Positions 37,414 through 47,117 are shown, numbered from the stretch's first letter. The stretch: 64,000 nucleotides of DNA from Streptomyces sp. NRRL S-87 (GCF_000719335.1 NZ_JOGB01000007.1:105015-169014); one strand, 5' to 3'. Notes: a model not told the origin generated them from the letters alone. Made by a program: numbers and translations.

Positions 37414-40400
37414 TTACTGGTGCCGAGGGGGCGGCGGGGGCTGCTGCCAGTCCTGGCCGGGGGCGGCTGCGCCGGGCTGCTGGTGCGGCTGCGGGGCGGG
37501 GGCCTGAGGCTGCGGGGGCGGGGACGACGGGACCGGCCGGCCCTGCGGTCCGGCCGGGTGCGGGGCCGGGGCCGGACCGGGGTGGGGCGCCTGACCCAGG
37601 TAGGGGCCCTGACCGGCGTAGGGGCCCGGCACCGGTGCGCCGGGGGTTCCCGTCGACGCGGGGGCGTACCCGGCCTGCGGCCCGTGGGGTGCCGCGGGGT
37701 GGCCCCACACGCCCCGGGCCTGCTGGGCCCGCACGAAGTCCTCGGCGACCAGGGAAGCGAGGTGGAAGTACGCCTCCCGGGTCTTGGGCCGCATCATGTC
37801 GAGGTCGACCTCGGCGCCGGCCGACAGGTGCTCGTCGAACGGCACCACGACCACCCCGCGGCAGCGGGTCTCGAAGTGCCGGACGATGTCGTCCACCTTG
37901 ATCAGCTTTCCGGTCTCACGGACCCCGGAGATGACGGTGAGGGAGCGCGCGACGAGGTCGGCGTACCCGTGCGCGGACAGCCAGTCGAGCGTGGTGCTCG
38001 CGCTGCTCGCGCCGTCGACGGACGGGGTCGAGATGATGATCAGCTGATCGGCGAGGTCCAGGACGCCGCGCATGGCGGAGTAGAGGAGCCCGGTGCCCGA
38101 GTCCGTGAGGATGATCGGGTACTGCTTGCCGAGGGTGTCGATCGCGCGGCGGTAGTCCTCGTCGTTGAACGTCGTCGAGACCGCCGGGTCCACGTCGTTG
38201 GCGATGATCTCCAGGCCGGACGGGGCCTGGGAGGTGAAGCGCCGGATGTCCATGTACGAGTTCAGGTACGGGATCGCCTGGACCAGGTCGCGGATGGTCG
38301 CCGACGTCTCCCGGCGCACGCGGCGGCCGAGGGTGCCGGCGTCCGGGTTGGCGTCGATGGCCAGGATCTTGTCCTGGCGCTCGCTCGCGAGCGTCGCACC
38401 GAGGGCGGTGGTGGTCGTCGTCTTGCCGACGCCGCCCTTGAGGCTGATGACGGCGATCCGGTAGCAGGACATGACGGGGGTGCGGATGAGCTCCAGCTTG
38501 CGCTGGCGCTCGGCCTCGGCCGCCTTGCCGCCGAACCGGAACAGCCCGCCGCCGGATCCGCCGCGGTTGCTGCGCGGCTTCTGCGGCTTGGCGCGCAGCA
38601 GGCGGTCGGAGGACAGCTCGACGGCGGCGGTGTAGCCGAGGGGCGCCCCGGGGCCGGGCTGCTGCTGGCGCGGGTCGGGGCCCATCGGTCCGGTGGGGCC
38701 GGCGGTCGGCGGGGTGGCGCCGGGAGCATGACCGGGGACCGGCCCGGTGCCCGGTGCGGCGGCGGGTCCGGCGCCGGCGCCGCCCGGGACGGGGCCGCCC
38801 GGGACGGGGCCGGCGGGGAAGGCGCCGCCGTGGCCGGGGGCGTGGCCGGTCGCGAACGCGCCACCGGGACCCGCGGCCGGCGCACCCACGGGTCCTCCGG
38901 GGGGTCCCGCCACGGGAGCCCCGGCCGGGTCGCCGGACGGCGCCGGCCACACGGCTCCGGTCCGGGGGTCGGCGGGCGGCTGCGCGTACCCCTGCGGCTG
39001 CCCGTACGGCGCGGCGGCGGCCGGGGGCGGTGGAACGGGCGGCTGGGCGGCCGTGGCGCCGTACGGAGCGCCGGCGTCGTACGAAGTGCCGGGGCCCTGC
39101 GGAGCCGGAGCCGGAGCGTGTGCCGGAGCCCCGGCCGTTGCTGCGGGTGGCTGCGGGACCGCAGGGGGCGGGAAGCCGTACCCGGCGGGGGCCTGCTGCG
39201 CCGGTACGGGGCCGCCCGTCGCGGCGGGCGGCGCGACGGGCATCGTCGACGGGGACGGGACGTCCGCAGCGGACAGCGGGTAGTCGTCGTTGCCGGCGCC
39301 GGCCGGCGGCCGCGCGTCCGACACCGGCACCGCACCGGGTCCGGGCGGCGGCAGCAGGGCGTCGTCCCCGAAGCCGGCGGCGGGCCCGGCGGCGTCCGCC
39401 GTCACGGCGGGGTACGGCTCCGGTGCCGCGTCCGTGCCCGGGGCGGCGGGCCCGGCGGCGTCCGCCGTCACGGCCGGGTACTGCTCCGGGGCCGGGGGCG
39501 CACCCGGGTCAGGGACCGCACCCGTGCTGCCGGGGGCAGCCGCGGCGGCGTCCTGGATCGGGCCCGGGTCCGTGCCACGGGTCGGGTACGGGGCCGCGCC
39601 TGGAGCCGGGGCCGGGATCGGATTCGGGTCCGTGGCGCCACGGGTCGGGGTTGCCTCGGTGCCGCGGCCCGGGACAGGGGCGGGGGCAGGAGCCGTGGCC
39701 GGCTCGGCCGGGGGCGTCGGCGCGTGCTCGGGGTCCGGGAACGCGCCGGGCGCCTCGGCCGAGACCGAGTAGTCGGCGTAGGGGGCGACGGGTGCGCGGA
39801 CCGCTTCTCCGGCCGGGGGAGTCGGGGCGGTCGGTGCCGCGTCCGCGGGCCCGTTGCCGGTGCCCGGGGCCGCGTCGCCCGCACCGGTGACGCGCTCGTC
39901 GGCGTCCCTCACCCGATCGGCCGACCCGGCCGGGCCCTGTGCGGCGGGACCGGACCCGGGTACGTCCACGACGGGGGTGCCGGGGTGCGCGGGCACGCCG
40001 TGTCCCGCGTGCACGTGCTGCGGGGCGGCAGGGGCACCGGGTTGCGCCGAGTACTGCGCCTGCGCCTCGTGTCCGGCCTGGACCGGCACCGGGGTGGGCG
40101 GGGCCGGGAAGCCGGGCCGGGCCGGGGCGTCGTGGCCCTGGTCCGGGTGTTCGGGAGTCGCCGGGCCGGCCTGGGCGGGAACGCCCTGGTCCGGGTGTGC
40201 GGGAGTCGCCGGGCCGGCCTGGGCGGGAACGCCCTGCTCCGGGTGTGCGGGAGTCGCCGGGCCGGCCTGCGCGGGAACGCCCTGCTCCGGCCGGCCGGGT
40301 ACGGGGCCCGACGGCGTCGGCGCGGTGGCGTGGGTGGACCAGGCCGGCGGGACCGCGGGCTGCGCCGGGCCGGCGTCCTGCGGGGGCCAGTTCGGCTCGA

Positions 40401-40590
40401 ACCCGCTGCCCGGAGGCAGCCCCGGTACGGGGACGCCCGGTACCGGGCCCGGCGCCGCGGTCTGCGTGTACCAGGCCGGCGGCGTGTAGTCGATGGTGAA
40501 CTCGCCCGTCAGCTCGGGCTCCGCGTCGGACTGATCGTCCGTCGGGACGTCTCGCGACCCGTCGCGGCTCTCGTTCCGATCGCCGTACAC
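37414..40590 (-). CDS. EspI-like MinD/ParA-family ATPase with long Pro/Ala-rich N-terminus (type VII secretion)
   Basis: 1058 residues. About the first 700 are proline/alanine/glycine-rich and disordered-looking. They include three 16-residue tandem repeats ([14 protein letters not shown] type) at about residues 102-150. The C-terminal domain is a MinD/ParA ATPase with the deviant Walker [14 protein letters not shown] at about 715-728 and the switch region [12 protein letters not shown]; the conserved block [16 protein letters not shown] follows. This layout matches mycobacterial EspI, which modulates ESX-1 in response to energy state. The GTG at 40590 has AGGAGG only 4 bp upstream, a tight but usable spacing. 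A nine-base inverted repeat at 40609-40631 lies just upstream. It is the leftmost gene of the ESX locus. Confidence 0.82.
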   Translation of the reverse strand: MYGDRNESRDGSRDVPTDDQSDAEPELTGEFTIDYTPPAWYTQTAAPGPVPGVPVPGLPPGSGFEPNWPPQDAGPAQPAVPPAWSTHATAPTPSGPVPGRPEQGVPAQAGPATPAHPEQGVPAQAGPATPAHPDQGVPAQAGPATPEHPDQGHDAPARPGFPAPPTPVPVQAGHEAQAQYSAQPGAPAAPQHVHAGHGVPAHPGTPVVDVPGSGPAAQGPAGSADRVRDADERVTGAGDAAPGTGNGPADAAPTAPTPPAGEAVRAPVAPYADYSVSAEAPGAFPDPEHAPTPPAEPATAPAPAPVPGRGTEATPTRGATDPNPIPAPAPGAAPYPTRGTDPGPIQDAAAAAPGSTGAVPDPGAPPAPEQYPAVTADAAGPAAPGTDAAPEPYPAVTADAAGPAAGFGDDALLPPPGPGAVPVSDARPPAGAGNDDYPLSAADVPSPSTMPVAPPAATGGPVPAQQAPAGYGFPPPAVPQPPAATAGAPAHAPAPAPQGPGTSYDAGAPYGATAAQPPVPPPPAAAAPYGQPQGYAQPPADPRTGAVWPAPSGDPAGAPVAGPPGGPVGAPAAGPGGAFATGHAPGHGGAFPAGPVPGGPVPGGAGAGPAAAPGTGPVPGHAPGATPPTAGPTGPMGPDPRQQQPGPGAPLGYTAAVELSSDRLLRAKPQKPRSNRGGSGGGLFRFGGKAAEAERQRKLELIRTPVMSCYRIAVISLKGGVGKTTTTTALGATLASERQDKILAIDANPDAGTLGRRVRRETSATIRDLVQAIPYLNSYMDIRRFTSQAPSGLEIIANDVDPAVSTTFNDEDYRRAIDTLGKQYPIILTDSGTGLLYSAMRGVLDLADQLIIISTPSVDGASSASTTLDWLSAHGYADLVARSLTVISGVRETGKLIKVDDIVRHFETRCRGVVVVPFDEHLSAGAEVDLDMMRPKTREAYFHLASLVAEDFVRAQQARGVWGHPAAPHGPQAGYAPASTGTPGAPVPGPYAGQGPYLGQAPHPGPAPAPHPAGPQGRPVPSSPPPQPQAPAPQPHQQPGAAAPGQDWQQPPPPPRHQ
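40141..40284 (-). repeat. Three 48-bp tandem repeats inside the EspI-like gene
   Basis: Three near-identical 48-bp units (40141-40188, 40189-40236, 40237-40284) and a partial fourth encode a 16-residue proline/alanine-rich repeat. Differences between copies are few and mostly at the ends, so the array is likely recent and able to change in copy number without shifting the frame. Confidence 0.9.
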
Positions 40591-40972
40591 ACATCCTCCT
40601 GCTCGGTCCGAGTGCCGACGTCCGGCACTCGCGTGGGCGGCTCGCCCGGGGTCGGGCCCGGTCCCGGCGCCGGCCGCGGCTGCCGTACGAGCCGGCCGGT
40701 CCGGCGGCCGGGCGATCCCGACCGGACCCCCAGCGGCGCGTCCGCGCACACGGCCAGCCTAGGGGGTGTCCCGACGCTCCCGCCGGGCTGCCGCCGCGTT
40801 GCACCGGCCCCGGCGCGCGGCAACGGGTCACCGATGCCGACGGGCCCCGCCAACGCCCCACCACCGGAACGCAGTTCGCGAGACCCCGGTACCGGCCACC
40901 GGCCCCGACCGGTGCGGCCCTCCGCCCGCCGCCCGCCCGCGACCGGTGCGGCCCCGAACGGATTCCGACCGC
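40591..40972. other. Upstream region of the EspI-like gene
   Basis: About 380 bp without a credible gene. A perfect inverted repeat of 9-base arms (CGAGTGCCG and its complement, 5-base centre) lies at 40609-40631, roughly 20 bp before the start codon of the EspI-like gene. It could be an operator or a 5'-UTR hairpin. The remainder is GC-rich sequence with partial repeats of CCGGCCGG type; I see no clear promoter. Confidence 0.55.
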
Positions 40973-41740
40973 TCAGTCGATCCGCCGGGCCGCGCCCAGC
41001 AGACCGAGCTCCGCCTCCGTGCCCTGTGTCATCACGAACTGCCGGTCCCGGCCCGTGCACCACAGGGTGACGCCGTCGCCCAGCGTGGGCAGTGCGTCCA
41101 CCGCCGAGCGCGGCAGGTTCATCAGCCGGCCGATCTGCTCCGCCTCGTCCGGGGACACCCGCTGCACGCCCACCAGCGCGGACTGCTCCAGCAGCCGCGG
41201 TGCCGCCGGGCTCAGATAGGGCAGGAGCGTCAGCACCGACTGCCAGGGCCCGGCAACCACCCGGCCCCGCGGGGGCCGCATCCCGCAGTCGCGCACCACC
41301 AGCACCGGGCTGCCCGCCGACGCGCCCTGCGGCGGCACCCGGCCCACCTCGTGCAGCGTCACGCACTGCTGGCCGCCGCCGGCCGAGCGGGCCAGGGCCG
41401 TCCAGGCCGGGGCGCGGCCGGTCTCCACGGCGACCCGGGCCCCCGTCGCGGCCGCCCGCAGGGCCACCACCTGGGCGGTCCACAGGCCGCCCACCAGCGT
41501 GACGTCGTACGCCGTGGGCCGGTTCAGCCCCAGCACGGCGGGCCGGCCGCCGGAGTCGACGCCGATGACGACGCCGTCGTCCGCCACCGGCAGCGCCAGC
41601 GCGTCCAGTTCCTCGAACGAGAGGGCGTGCCGCTCGCGCCGCGGACCGATCAGACCGAAGCCGAGCCGCTGCCGACCGCGCCGGTCCCGAAGTCCACCGC
41701 CCCCGGCCGTCCGGGCCCCCGTACTCCGCCGCGCCCTCAC
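40973..41740 (-). CDS. Uncharacterised protein of the ESX locus
   Basis: 255 residues. The GTG at 41740 overlaps the eccE stop codon (GTGA) and has GGGAGG upstream, so translation is coupled to eccE. I do not recognise the family. The N-terminal 40 residues are basic. The rest looks like an alternating beta/alpha fold. The stretch VVIGVDSGGRPAVLGLNRPTAYDVTLVGGLW is reminiscent of the lead-in to an FtsK/EccC P-loop, but the GKS is absent. No signal peptide or membrane helix is seen. Coupling to EccE suggests a cytosolic accessory or regulator of the secretion machine; that is inference. Confidence 0.72.
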   Translation of the reverse strand: MRARRSTGARTAGGGGLRDRRGRQRLGFGLIGPRRERHALSFEELDALALPVADDGVVIGVDSGGRPAVLGLNRPTAYDVTLVGGLWTAQVVALRAAATGARVAVETGRAPAWTALARSAGGGQQCVTLHEVGRVPPQGASAGSPVLVVRDCGMRPPRGRVVAGPWQSVLTLLPYLSPAAPRLLEQSALVGVQRVSPDEAEQIGRLMNLPRSAVDALPTLGDGVTLWCTGRDRQFVMTQGTEAELGLLGAARRID

Positions 41741-43086
41741 CGCGCACCTCCCAGCGGCAGCGAGGCCAGCAGCCCCGGCACCTGTTCGCGGTCCAGTCGG
41801 ACCAGTCCCGTGCGCACGCCCCGCGCGATGCGTTCCAGCTCGCGGCGCGCGGCCACCAACTCCTCGTCGCTCCGCCCGGTGATACGGACGTGGCCCGTCA
41901 GGGAGACCTCCTGCCGCGCCCCGCGGGCCAGCGTCAGGCTGAAGTTCGTCGCCACCGCCGGCACGGACGTCAGCAGCGCCGCGAACTGCGCCAACGGCGC
42001 CGCCCCGCCGCCCAGCTGGGGCCAGCGCGCCACCCAGTACGTCGTGTGCCGCCGGTCGTCGCAGCGCCAGCTGCGCGCCGTCTCCTCCGTACGCCTCCCC
42101 GCCGTACCGGCCTGCCCCGCGCGCCCCGCCTGCGTGATCGCCATCGGGTTGGCGCACGAGGAGGTGGCCAGGGCCGCCGTCAGCTCCTGCTCCGTGAGCA
42201 CGGTCGCCCGGAACCCGGCCCCGGTCAGCCGGCTGGCCAGCTGGTCCGCCGCCCGTACGACGCACCGCTGCGCCCCCACCAGGCCGCCGCCGCGCGCGGC
42301 CACCGCCTCGGGGCACAGCTCCGGGTCGAGCTTCAGCGCGATCCACGTCAGCCGCACCGCCGGCGTGCCCGTCCGGGCCTGCAGCGGCGCGTAGTTGCGG
42401 GCCGCCATCGCCTCCTTCGGCAGGTGCGGGGCCGGCGCGGGCTGGGTGTGCTGCACCAGCTGGGCCGACTCCAGGCGTATCCCGTCCGTCTCCAGCACGT
42501 CCCGGACCAGGCCCAGCGGCAGCGCCCGCTCCGAGCGGTCCGGCCGCAGGGCCGTCGCCTCCACGTCCACCTGCACCACGGCCGTCAGGAACGTCCCGTC
42601 GCCGACCATCCCCACCGGCGGCCGCTCACGGCCCCGCTCCCGCTCGTTGTCCCGGTCCGCGAAGGTGTAGGTGCGCAGCGCCGGTTCGGCCTCCACCAGC
42701 GGAGCCAGCCCCGGCTCGGTGCCCGCCGGCACCGCCGACGCGGCCGCCCGGCGCCGCCGCGCCCGCAGGGCCAGCGCGGTGCCCAGCCATTCGGGGAGGG
42801 AGCGCTGGTGACGACGTACCAGCGCGAACAGGACGAGCACGGCGGCGAGCACGCCGGCCGGCACGAGGAGCCACGGCCCCAGCACCCACGCCACCAGCAG
42901 CAGCGCGGCCGCCAGCTCCAGCAGGACGACCTGTTGCAGTCGGAACGGACCGAAGCGCCCGGGCCGCGCCGTCGGACGCGGCGTCACCCCGCCCCGGTCG
43001 GCCACGGCTGCGCCGCCGCCCGGGCCCGAACTCCCGGTGTCCGGCCGCGGCGCCCCCGCGGCCCGCGGTTCCGTCGCGGTGGCCAT
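41737..43086 (-). CDS. eccE: Type VII secretion membrane component EccE
   Basis: 449 residues. A short proline/glycine-rich start is followed by two adjacent membrane helices (about residues 50-90: LLELAAALLLVAWVLG and LLVPAGVLAAVLVLFALV). A large soluble domain with LRTYTFADRDNERERGRERPPVGMVGDG follows. This matches EccE of actinobacterial ESX systems, a peripheral subunit of the membrane complex. The ATG at 43086 has GGGAGG upstream. It is divergent from eccB across a 334-bp shared regulatory region, and its stop overlaps the next gene. Confidence 0.85.
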   Translation of the reverse strand: MATATEPRAAGAPRPDTGSSGPGGGAAVADRGGVTPRPTARPGRFGPFRLQQVVLLELAAALLLVAWVLGPWLLVPAGVLAAVLVLFALVRRHQRSLPEWLGTALALRARRRRAAASAVPAGTEPGLAPLVEAEPALRTYTFADRDNERERGRERPPVGMVGDGTFLTAVVQVDVEATALRPDRSERALPLGLVRDVLETDGIRLESAQLVQHTQPAPAPHLPKEAMAARNYAPLQARTGTPAVRLTWIALKLDPELCPEAVAARGGGLVGAQRCVVRAADQLASRLTGAGFRATVLTEQELTAALATSSCANPMAITQAGRAGQAGTAGRRTEETARSWRCDDRRHTTYWVARWPQLGGGAAPLAQFAALLTSVPAVATNFSLTLARGARQEVSLTGHVRITGRSDEELVAARRELERIARGVRTGLVRLDREQVPGLLASLPLGGAR

Positions 43087-43420
43087 CTCCCGCGCACCTC
43101 CCCCTTCGTGTGCGGCGGACCGGCACCCGCGCCGCGCGCCGTCCGGAATCCGCCCGATCCGCCCCCATCGGCCTCACGCGGGCCCGAACGGGCCGGTGCG
43201 GAACGCCCGCAGGGGCGCGGCCACCCTATCCGGCCCGAACTCGCCGTCCGGCAACAGGCATAGTAGGTGCCCGGTCCGACAGCCCGCGGCCGGCCGCCCA
43301 CCGGGGCCGCAGCCCGCACGCACCGGCCACCCCGGCCCCGCCACGCGGGCCCGCGACGGCCGGGATCAGCCGGCAACGGCCGGGCGCGACCGGGGAGAAG
43401 CGGGGAGAGACAGGGCGGTC
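43087..43420. other. Divergent promoter region of eccE and eccB
   Basis: 334 bp between two outward-facing ESX genes. No conserved-looking gene is present. A TAGTAG-type hexamer at about 43262 could serve as a -10 box for eccB. Short inverted segments (GGGCCCGAACGGGCC) occur near 43185. Both halves of the membrane complex would be controlled from this region. Confidence 0.5.
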
Positions 43421-44980
43421 ATGGCATCACGGCGCGACGAACTCAACGCCTACACCTTTGCGAAGCGGCGCACGGTCGCCGCGTTCCTGCAACCCTCCGC
43501 CACCGGCAGCGAGGAGGGCGCCCCGCGCCCGCTGCGCGCCGTCGTGCCGAGCCTCGTGGCCGGCGCGCTCGTCCTGGCCGGCTTCGGCGCCTGGGGCATG
43601 TTCAAGCCCGTCGCCCCCAAGGGCTGGGACACCCCCGGTGCCAAGGTCGTCGTCGGCGAGCAGTCCACCACCCGGTACGTCGTCCTCAAGACCGGTGACA
43701 AGACGCTGCTGCACCCCGTCCTCAACCTCGCTTCGGCCCGCCTGCTGCTGACCCCCCAGCAGTTCGACGTCATCCAGGTCAGCGACGAGATCCTCGACTC
43801 GGGCAAGCCCCCGCGCGGACCCATCCTCGGCATCCCCTACGCCCCCGACCGGCTGCCCACCGCCCGGGACGCCGGCACCGCCAAGCGCTGGGCCGTCTGC
43901 CAGCAGCCCGGCGCGGGCGGCCACGGCACCCAGACCGCCGCCTTCGTCCTCGCCGACCGCGACGCCGCCCGCACCGAGGGCCCGAACCGGCTCACCGGCG
44001 CCCAGGTGCTCTACGTCCACGGACCCGACAAGACCCGGTACCTCGTCGACGCCACCGGCACCAAGTACGCGATCGCCGGCCCGAAGTCCGACCGCGACAC
44101 CCTCGTGCGCGCCCTGGTCGGCGAGACCGCGCGCTCCCAACCCGTCACCGCCGCCTGGCTGGCCGCCCTGCGCACCGGCACGCCCGTCGCCTTCCCCGAG
44201 CTGCCCGGCCGCCCCGGCGCCGATGCCGAGCTGTCGGGGCTGGCCACGGCGGACAACCGCGTCGGCCTGGTGCTGCGCGCCCAGACCGGCGCCGGCCCCC
44301 AGCACTACGTCGTGCTGCCCGGCAAGGTCCAGCCGGTCTCGGAGTTCACCGCCTGGCTGCTCATCAACGCCCCGGCCACCGCGGGCCTCGACATGAACGG
44401 CCGGCCGCGGGACGTGGACCTGCAGTCCCTGGACCCGGCCCGCGGCACCTTCGCCGGTTCCGCCCGCTGGCCCCAGTCCCGGCCCGCCCAGGTCAACCGT
44501 ACGAAGGCCGCCGCCCCCGGCACTTCTGGCGCGGCGCCCCGCGACACCGTCTGCGCCGTGCTCCGCGAGGTCGACGCCCAGGGCCGCGCCACCCTCAGCA
44601 CCTGGGCCGGCACCGGCTTCCCCGTCGACCTCACCGCCACCGGCACCAGCACCTACGTCACGCCCGGCACCGGACTCCTCTACACCCAGGTGCAGGGCGG
44701 CGCCCGGTCCCGCCCGGACGGCTCCCTCTTCCTCCTCACCGACACCGGCCTGCGCTACGCCCTCCAGGCCAACGGCGACAGCGACGCCCGCCGGTCCGCC
44801 GTCGGCGCCGGCGCGGGCGGCGGCAAGGAGGAGGACGGGCGCCCCGAGGCGAGCCAGGCCCGGATCCGGCTCGGCTACGAGAAGGTGGTGCCGGCCGTCG
44901 TGCCGATCGCGTGGTCGGAGTTCCTCTCGAAGGGGCCCCGGCTGGACACCAACAGCGCGCGCCAGCCGCAGGGTTCCTGA
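43421..44980 (+). CDS. eccB: Type VII secretion membrane component EccB
   Basis: 519 residues. A short cytosolic start (SRRDELNAYTFAKRRTVAAFLQP) is followed by one membrane helix at about residues 41-61 and a large extracytoplasmic domain made of repeats, as in EccB. The N-terminal motif and the GPILGIPYAPDRLP segment are typical. EccB is the external part of the ESX core complex with EccC, EccD and EccE. The ATG at 43421 has GGGGAGAG upstream; the frame stays open further 5' without homologous content. It is 19 bp from mycP, so the two are cotranscribed. Confidence 0.92.
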   Translation: MASRRDELNAYTFAKRRTVAAFLQPSATGSEEGAPRPLRAVVPSLVAGALVLAGFGAWGMFKPVAPKGWDTPGAKVVVGEQSTTRYVVLKTGDKTLLHPVLNLASARLLLTPQQFDVIQVSDEILDSGKPPRGPILGIPYAPDRLPTARDAGTAKRWAVCQQPGAGGHGTQTAAFVLADRDAARTEGPNRLTGAQVLYVHGPDKTRYLVDATGTKYAIAGPKSDRDTLVRALVGETARSQPVTAAWLAALRTGTPVAFPELPGRPGADAELSGLATADNRVGLVLRAQTGAGPQHYVVLPGKVQPVSEFTAWLLINAPATAGLDMNGRPRDVDLQSLDPARGTFAGSARWPQSRPAQVNRTKAAAPGTSGAAPRDTVCAVLREVDAQGRATLSTWAGTGFPVDLTATGTSTYVTPGTGLLYTQVQGGARSRPDGSLFLLTDTGLRYALQANGDSDARRSAVGAGAGGGKEEDGRPEASQARIRLGYEKVVPAVVPIAWSEFLSKGPRLDTNSARQPQGS

Positions 44981-44999
44981 GGACCGGGGAGGGACGCCA

Positions 45000-46184
45000 G
45001 TGATCCGTACGACCTCCCTGCTCGCGGCCGCGCTCGTGCTCGCCCCGACCGCCGCCCGCCCCGCCGACGGGCCGCGCCTGGCCGGCGCCGGCCAGTGCAC
45101 GTTCCCGATGAGGAAGCAGATAGCGGGCCGACCCTGGCCCCTCCAGCGCGTCCTGCTCGACCAGCTGTGGCAGGACACCAGGGGCAAGGGCGTCCGCGTC
45201 GCCGTCATCGACACCGGTGTCGACCGCGTCAACCCCCAGCTGCGCGGCGCCGTCGACACCTCCGCCGGCCGTGACTTCCTCGACAAGGGCAAGGACGGCA
45301 CCGACGACCGGGTCGGCCACGGCACCAAGGTGGCCGGACTCATCGCCGCCCGCCCCCGCGAGGGCACCGGCTTCGTCGGCCTGGCCCCCGAAGCCACGAT
45401 CATCCCCGTCCGCCAGAACGACGACCGCAACAGCGGCACCGCGGCCACCATGGCCGAGGCGATCGACCACGCGGTGGCCAAGGGTGCCCAGGTCATCAAC
45501 ATCTCCCAGGACACCGACAAGCCCCTGCCGCCCGCCTCCGCCCTCGCCCAGGCCGTGGCGCGGGCGATCGGCAAGGGCGTGGTCATCGTCGCCTCGGCCG
45601 GCAACGACGGCCTCACCGGCGAGCAGAAGAAGACCTACCCGGCCGCCTTCGACGGCGTCCTGGCCGTGGCCTCCTCCGACCGCAACAACGAGCGCGCCGC
45701 GTTCTCCCAGCCCGGCTCCTTCGTCGGCGTGGCCGCGCCCGGCGTGGACATCGTCTCCACCGTCCCCGGCAACGGCCAGTGCGTCGACAACGGCACCAGC
45801 TTCTCCGCCCCGTACGTCGCCGGCGTCGCGGCCCTGCTGCGCGCCAAGCACCCCGACTGGACCCCGCGCCAGATCGTCGCCCAGATCCAGCAGACCGCCG
45901 TGCGCTCGGTCAACGGGCGCGACGACTTCGTCGGCTGGGGCGTGGTCGACCCGGTGCGCGCCCTGACCGAGGACGAGGCCCCGCGCGAGTCCCCGACCCC
46001 GGACCGCGGACCGGTCCCCGCCGAGGCCCCCGCCGCCGCGCCGCTGTCCACCGCCGAGACCCGCCAGGAGCGGGACGCCCGGTACGCCACGTACGCCCTG
46101 GCCCTCGCGGGGCTGCTGATCGCGGTCGTCGCGGGCACCGCAACGGTCACCAGGGACCTCGGCCGCCGGCGCCGCGGCCGGTAG
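45000..46184 (+). CDS. mycP: Mycosin, membrane-anchored subtilisin-like protease of the ESX system
   Basis: 394 residues. A short signal peptide is followed by a subtilase domain with an intact triad: IDTGVD (about 69-74), GHGTKVAG (about 106) and GTSFSAP (about 265); the SAGNDG oxyanion region is also present. A proline/alanine linker leads to a C-terminal membrane helix (about 364-383) and basic tail. Mycosins stabilise the ESX membrane complex and process some substrates outside the membrane. The GTG at 45000 has GGGGAGGGA upstream. It directly follows eccB. Confidence 0.93.
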   Translation: MIRTTSLLAAALVLAPTAARPADGPRLAGAGQCTFPMRKQIAGRPWPLQRVLLDQLWQDTRGKGVRVAVIDTGVDRVNPQLRGAVDTSAGRDFLDKGKDGTDDRVGHGTKVAGLIAARPREGTGFVGLAPEATIIPVRQNDDRNSGTAATMAEAIDHAVAKGAQVINISQDTDKPLPPASALAQAVARAIGKGVVIVASAGNDGLTGEQKKTYPAAFDGVLAVASSDRNNERAAFSQPGSFVGVAAPGVDIVSTVPGNGQCVDNGTSFSAPYVAGVAALLRAKHPDWTPRQIVAQIQQTAVRSVNGRDDFVGWGVVDPVRALTEDEAPRESPTPDRGPVPAEAPAAAPLSTAETRQERDARYATYALALAGLLIAVVAGTATVTRDLGRRRRGR

Positions 46185-46282
46185 CCGGCGGTCCGCCGCC
46201 CGGCCGACTGCCGTGCGGAACTTTGCAGTCGGCGAACACGCGGCGCCCGCGGCCCGTCACCCTGGGCCATCAGGGGCACTTG

Positions 46283-46311
46283 TTGGGCCTGTCCTATGAA
46301 GTGGCTAGGGT
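46283..46311 (+). promoter_or_regulatory. Candidate promoter of the WXG100 gene pair
   Basis: TTGGGC (46283-46288) and TAGGGT (46306-46311) are spaced 17 bp, close to the main streptomycete promoter consensus. They lie about 43 bp upstream of the first WXG100 start codon, so the secreted pair probably has its own strong promoter separate from eccB-mycP. Confidence 0.55.
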
Positions 46312-46353
46312 GGCAAGCGACTTCACAGAAGTAATGACGGGAGTGCACCGACC

Positions 46354-46695
46354 ATGGCGTTCAACCTCGCAGTCGACGACGCGAAGAAGCAAAAGCTCGC
46401 CGACGAGATCCTGGGCTACCACACCGAGCTGTCGAACCGGATCACCCGGCTCAACGACGTGGTCGACCGGATCCAGGAAGGCTGGGAAGGCGCCGCCAGC
46501 CAGGAGTACGACGTCCTGCAGCGCGGGGTGAACGACCACCTGCGGAAGATCAAGCAGAAGCTCCAGGAGCTCGAGGACGCCATGCGCATGAGCGTCAAGG
46601 GCTTCACCGCCGAGGAGCAGCAGCGCATCGCGGAGATCCGCCGCGTCAACGACAGCGACGGCGAGCCGGCGCACAGCGCGATCCTCGACATCTGA
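46354..46695 (+). CDS. esxB: WXG100 secreted protein (first of pair)
   Basis: 113 residues. A helical hairpin has the WXG turn as WEG at residues 44-46 and a charged, helical C-terminus. It lacks a signal peptide, as expected for ESX substrates. I see no YxxxD/E secretion motif after the second helix; the partner carries it. The name follows the esxB-esxA order used for Streptomyces; by the presence of the export motif the roles would be reversed relative to mycobacterial CFP-10/ESAT-6. The ATG at 46354 is preceded by GGGAG about 10 bp upstream. Confidence 0.85.
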   Translation: MAFNLAVDDAKKQKLADEILGYHTELSNRITRLNDVVDRIQEGWEGAASQEYDVLQRGVNDHLRKIKQKLQELEDAMRMSVKGFTAEEQQRIAEIRRVNDSDGEPAHSAILDI

Positions 46696-46750
46696 GCCGT
46701 CCGCCCCGCCCCGCCCTGCCGCAGCCGCATTCCAACGGGAGAAGACCGAC

Positions 46751-47041
46751 ATGTCCTTCGCAGTCAACTACGACACCGTCGCCACCGCCGCCGATGACGT
46801 CCGCACCACCAGCCACAAGCTGTCGGAGGAGCTGGACCAGCTGATGGCCCAGGTCCGTACCGTCGCCGAGTCCTGGGAGGGCGAGGCGAAGACCTCGTAC
46901 CTGGAGATCCAGCAGGTGGTCAGCACCGAGATGGCCGGCATGAACAACAAGCTGGGCACCATCGCCCGCCTGCTCGACAACTCCCTCGTCGGCTACCAGG
47001 ACACCGACCGGGGCAACGCCGCGCGCTTCCGCATGGTCTGA
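46751..47041 (+). CDS. esxA: WXG100 secreted protein with C-terminal YxxxD export motif
   Basis: 96 residues, the classic WXG100 size. WEG lies at residues 42-44 between two helices, and YQDTD at 82-86 fits the YxxxD/E type VII export signal. It should form a heterodimer with the preceding protein and be recognised by EccC. The ATG at 46751 has ACGGGAGAAG upstream. It starts 55 bp after the first gene in the same transcript and is followed by a terminator hairpin. Confidence 0.9.
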   Translation: MSFAVNYDTVATAADDVRTTSHKLSEELDQLMAQVRTVAESWEGEAKTSYLEIQQVVSTEMAGMNNKLGTIARLLDNSLVGYQDTDRGNAARFRMV

Positions 47042-47064
47042 GCGCCCCCGCACCCGCACCACCC

Positions 47065-47103
47065 GGAAGGGGCCCGCGCCGTCCGGCAGCGCTGGCCCCT
47101 TCC
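47065..47103. terminator. Terminator after the WXG100 pair
   Basis: A perfect 10-bp stem (GGAAGGGGCC and its complement) with a 19-base loop that can pair further (GCGC elements) lies about 25 bp after the stop codon. Confidence 0.7.
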
Positions 47104-47117
47104 TGAGTGTGCGGTGA

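Noticed and set aside
40141..40284. Regular direct repeats that could suggest a CRISPR array
   Set aside because: The units are contiguous without unique spacers and encode an in-frame 16-residue repeat, so they are a coding tandem repeat.
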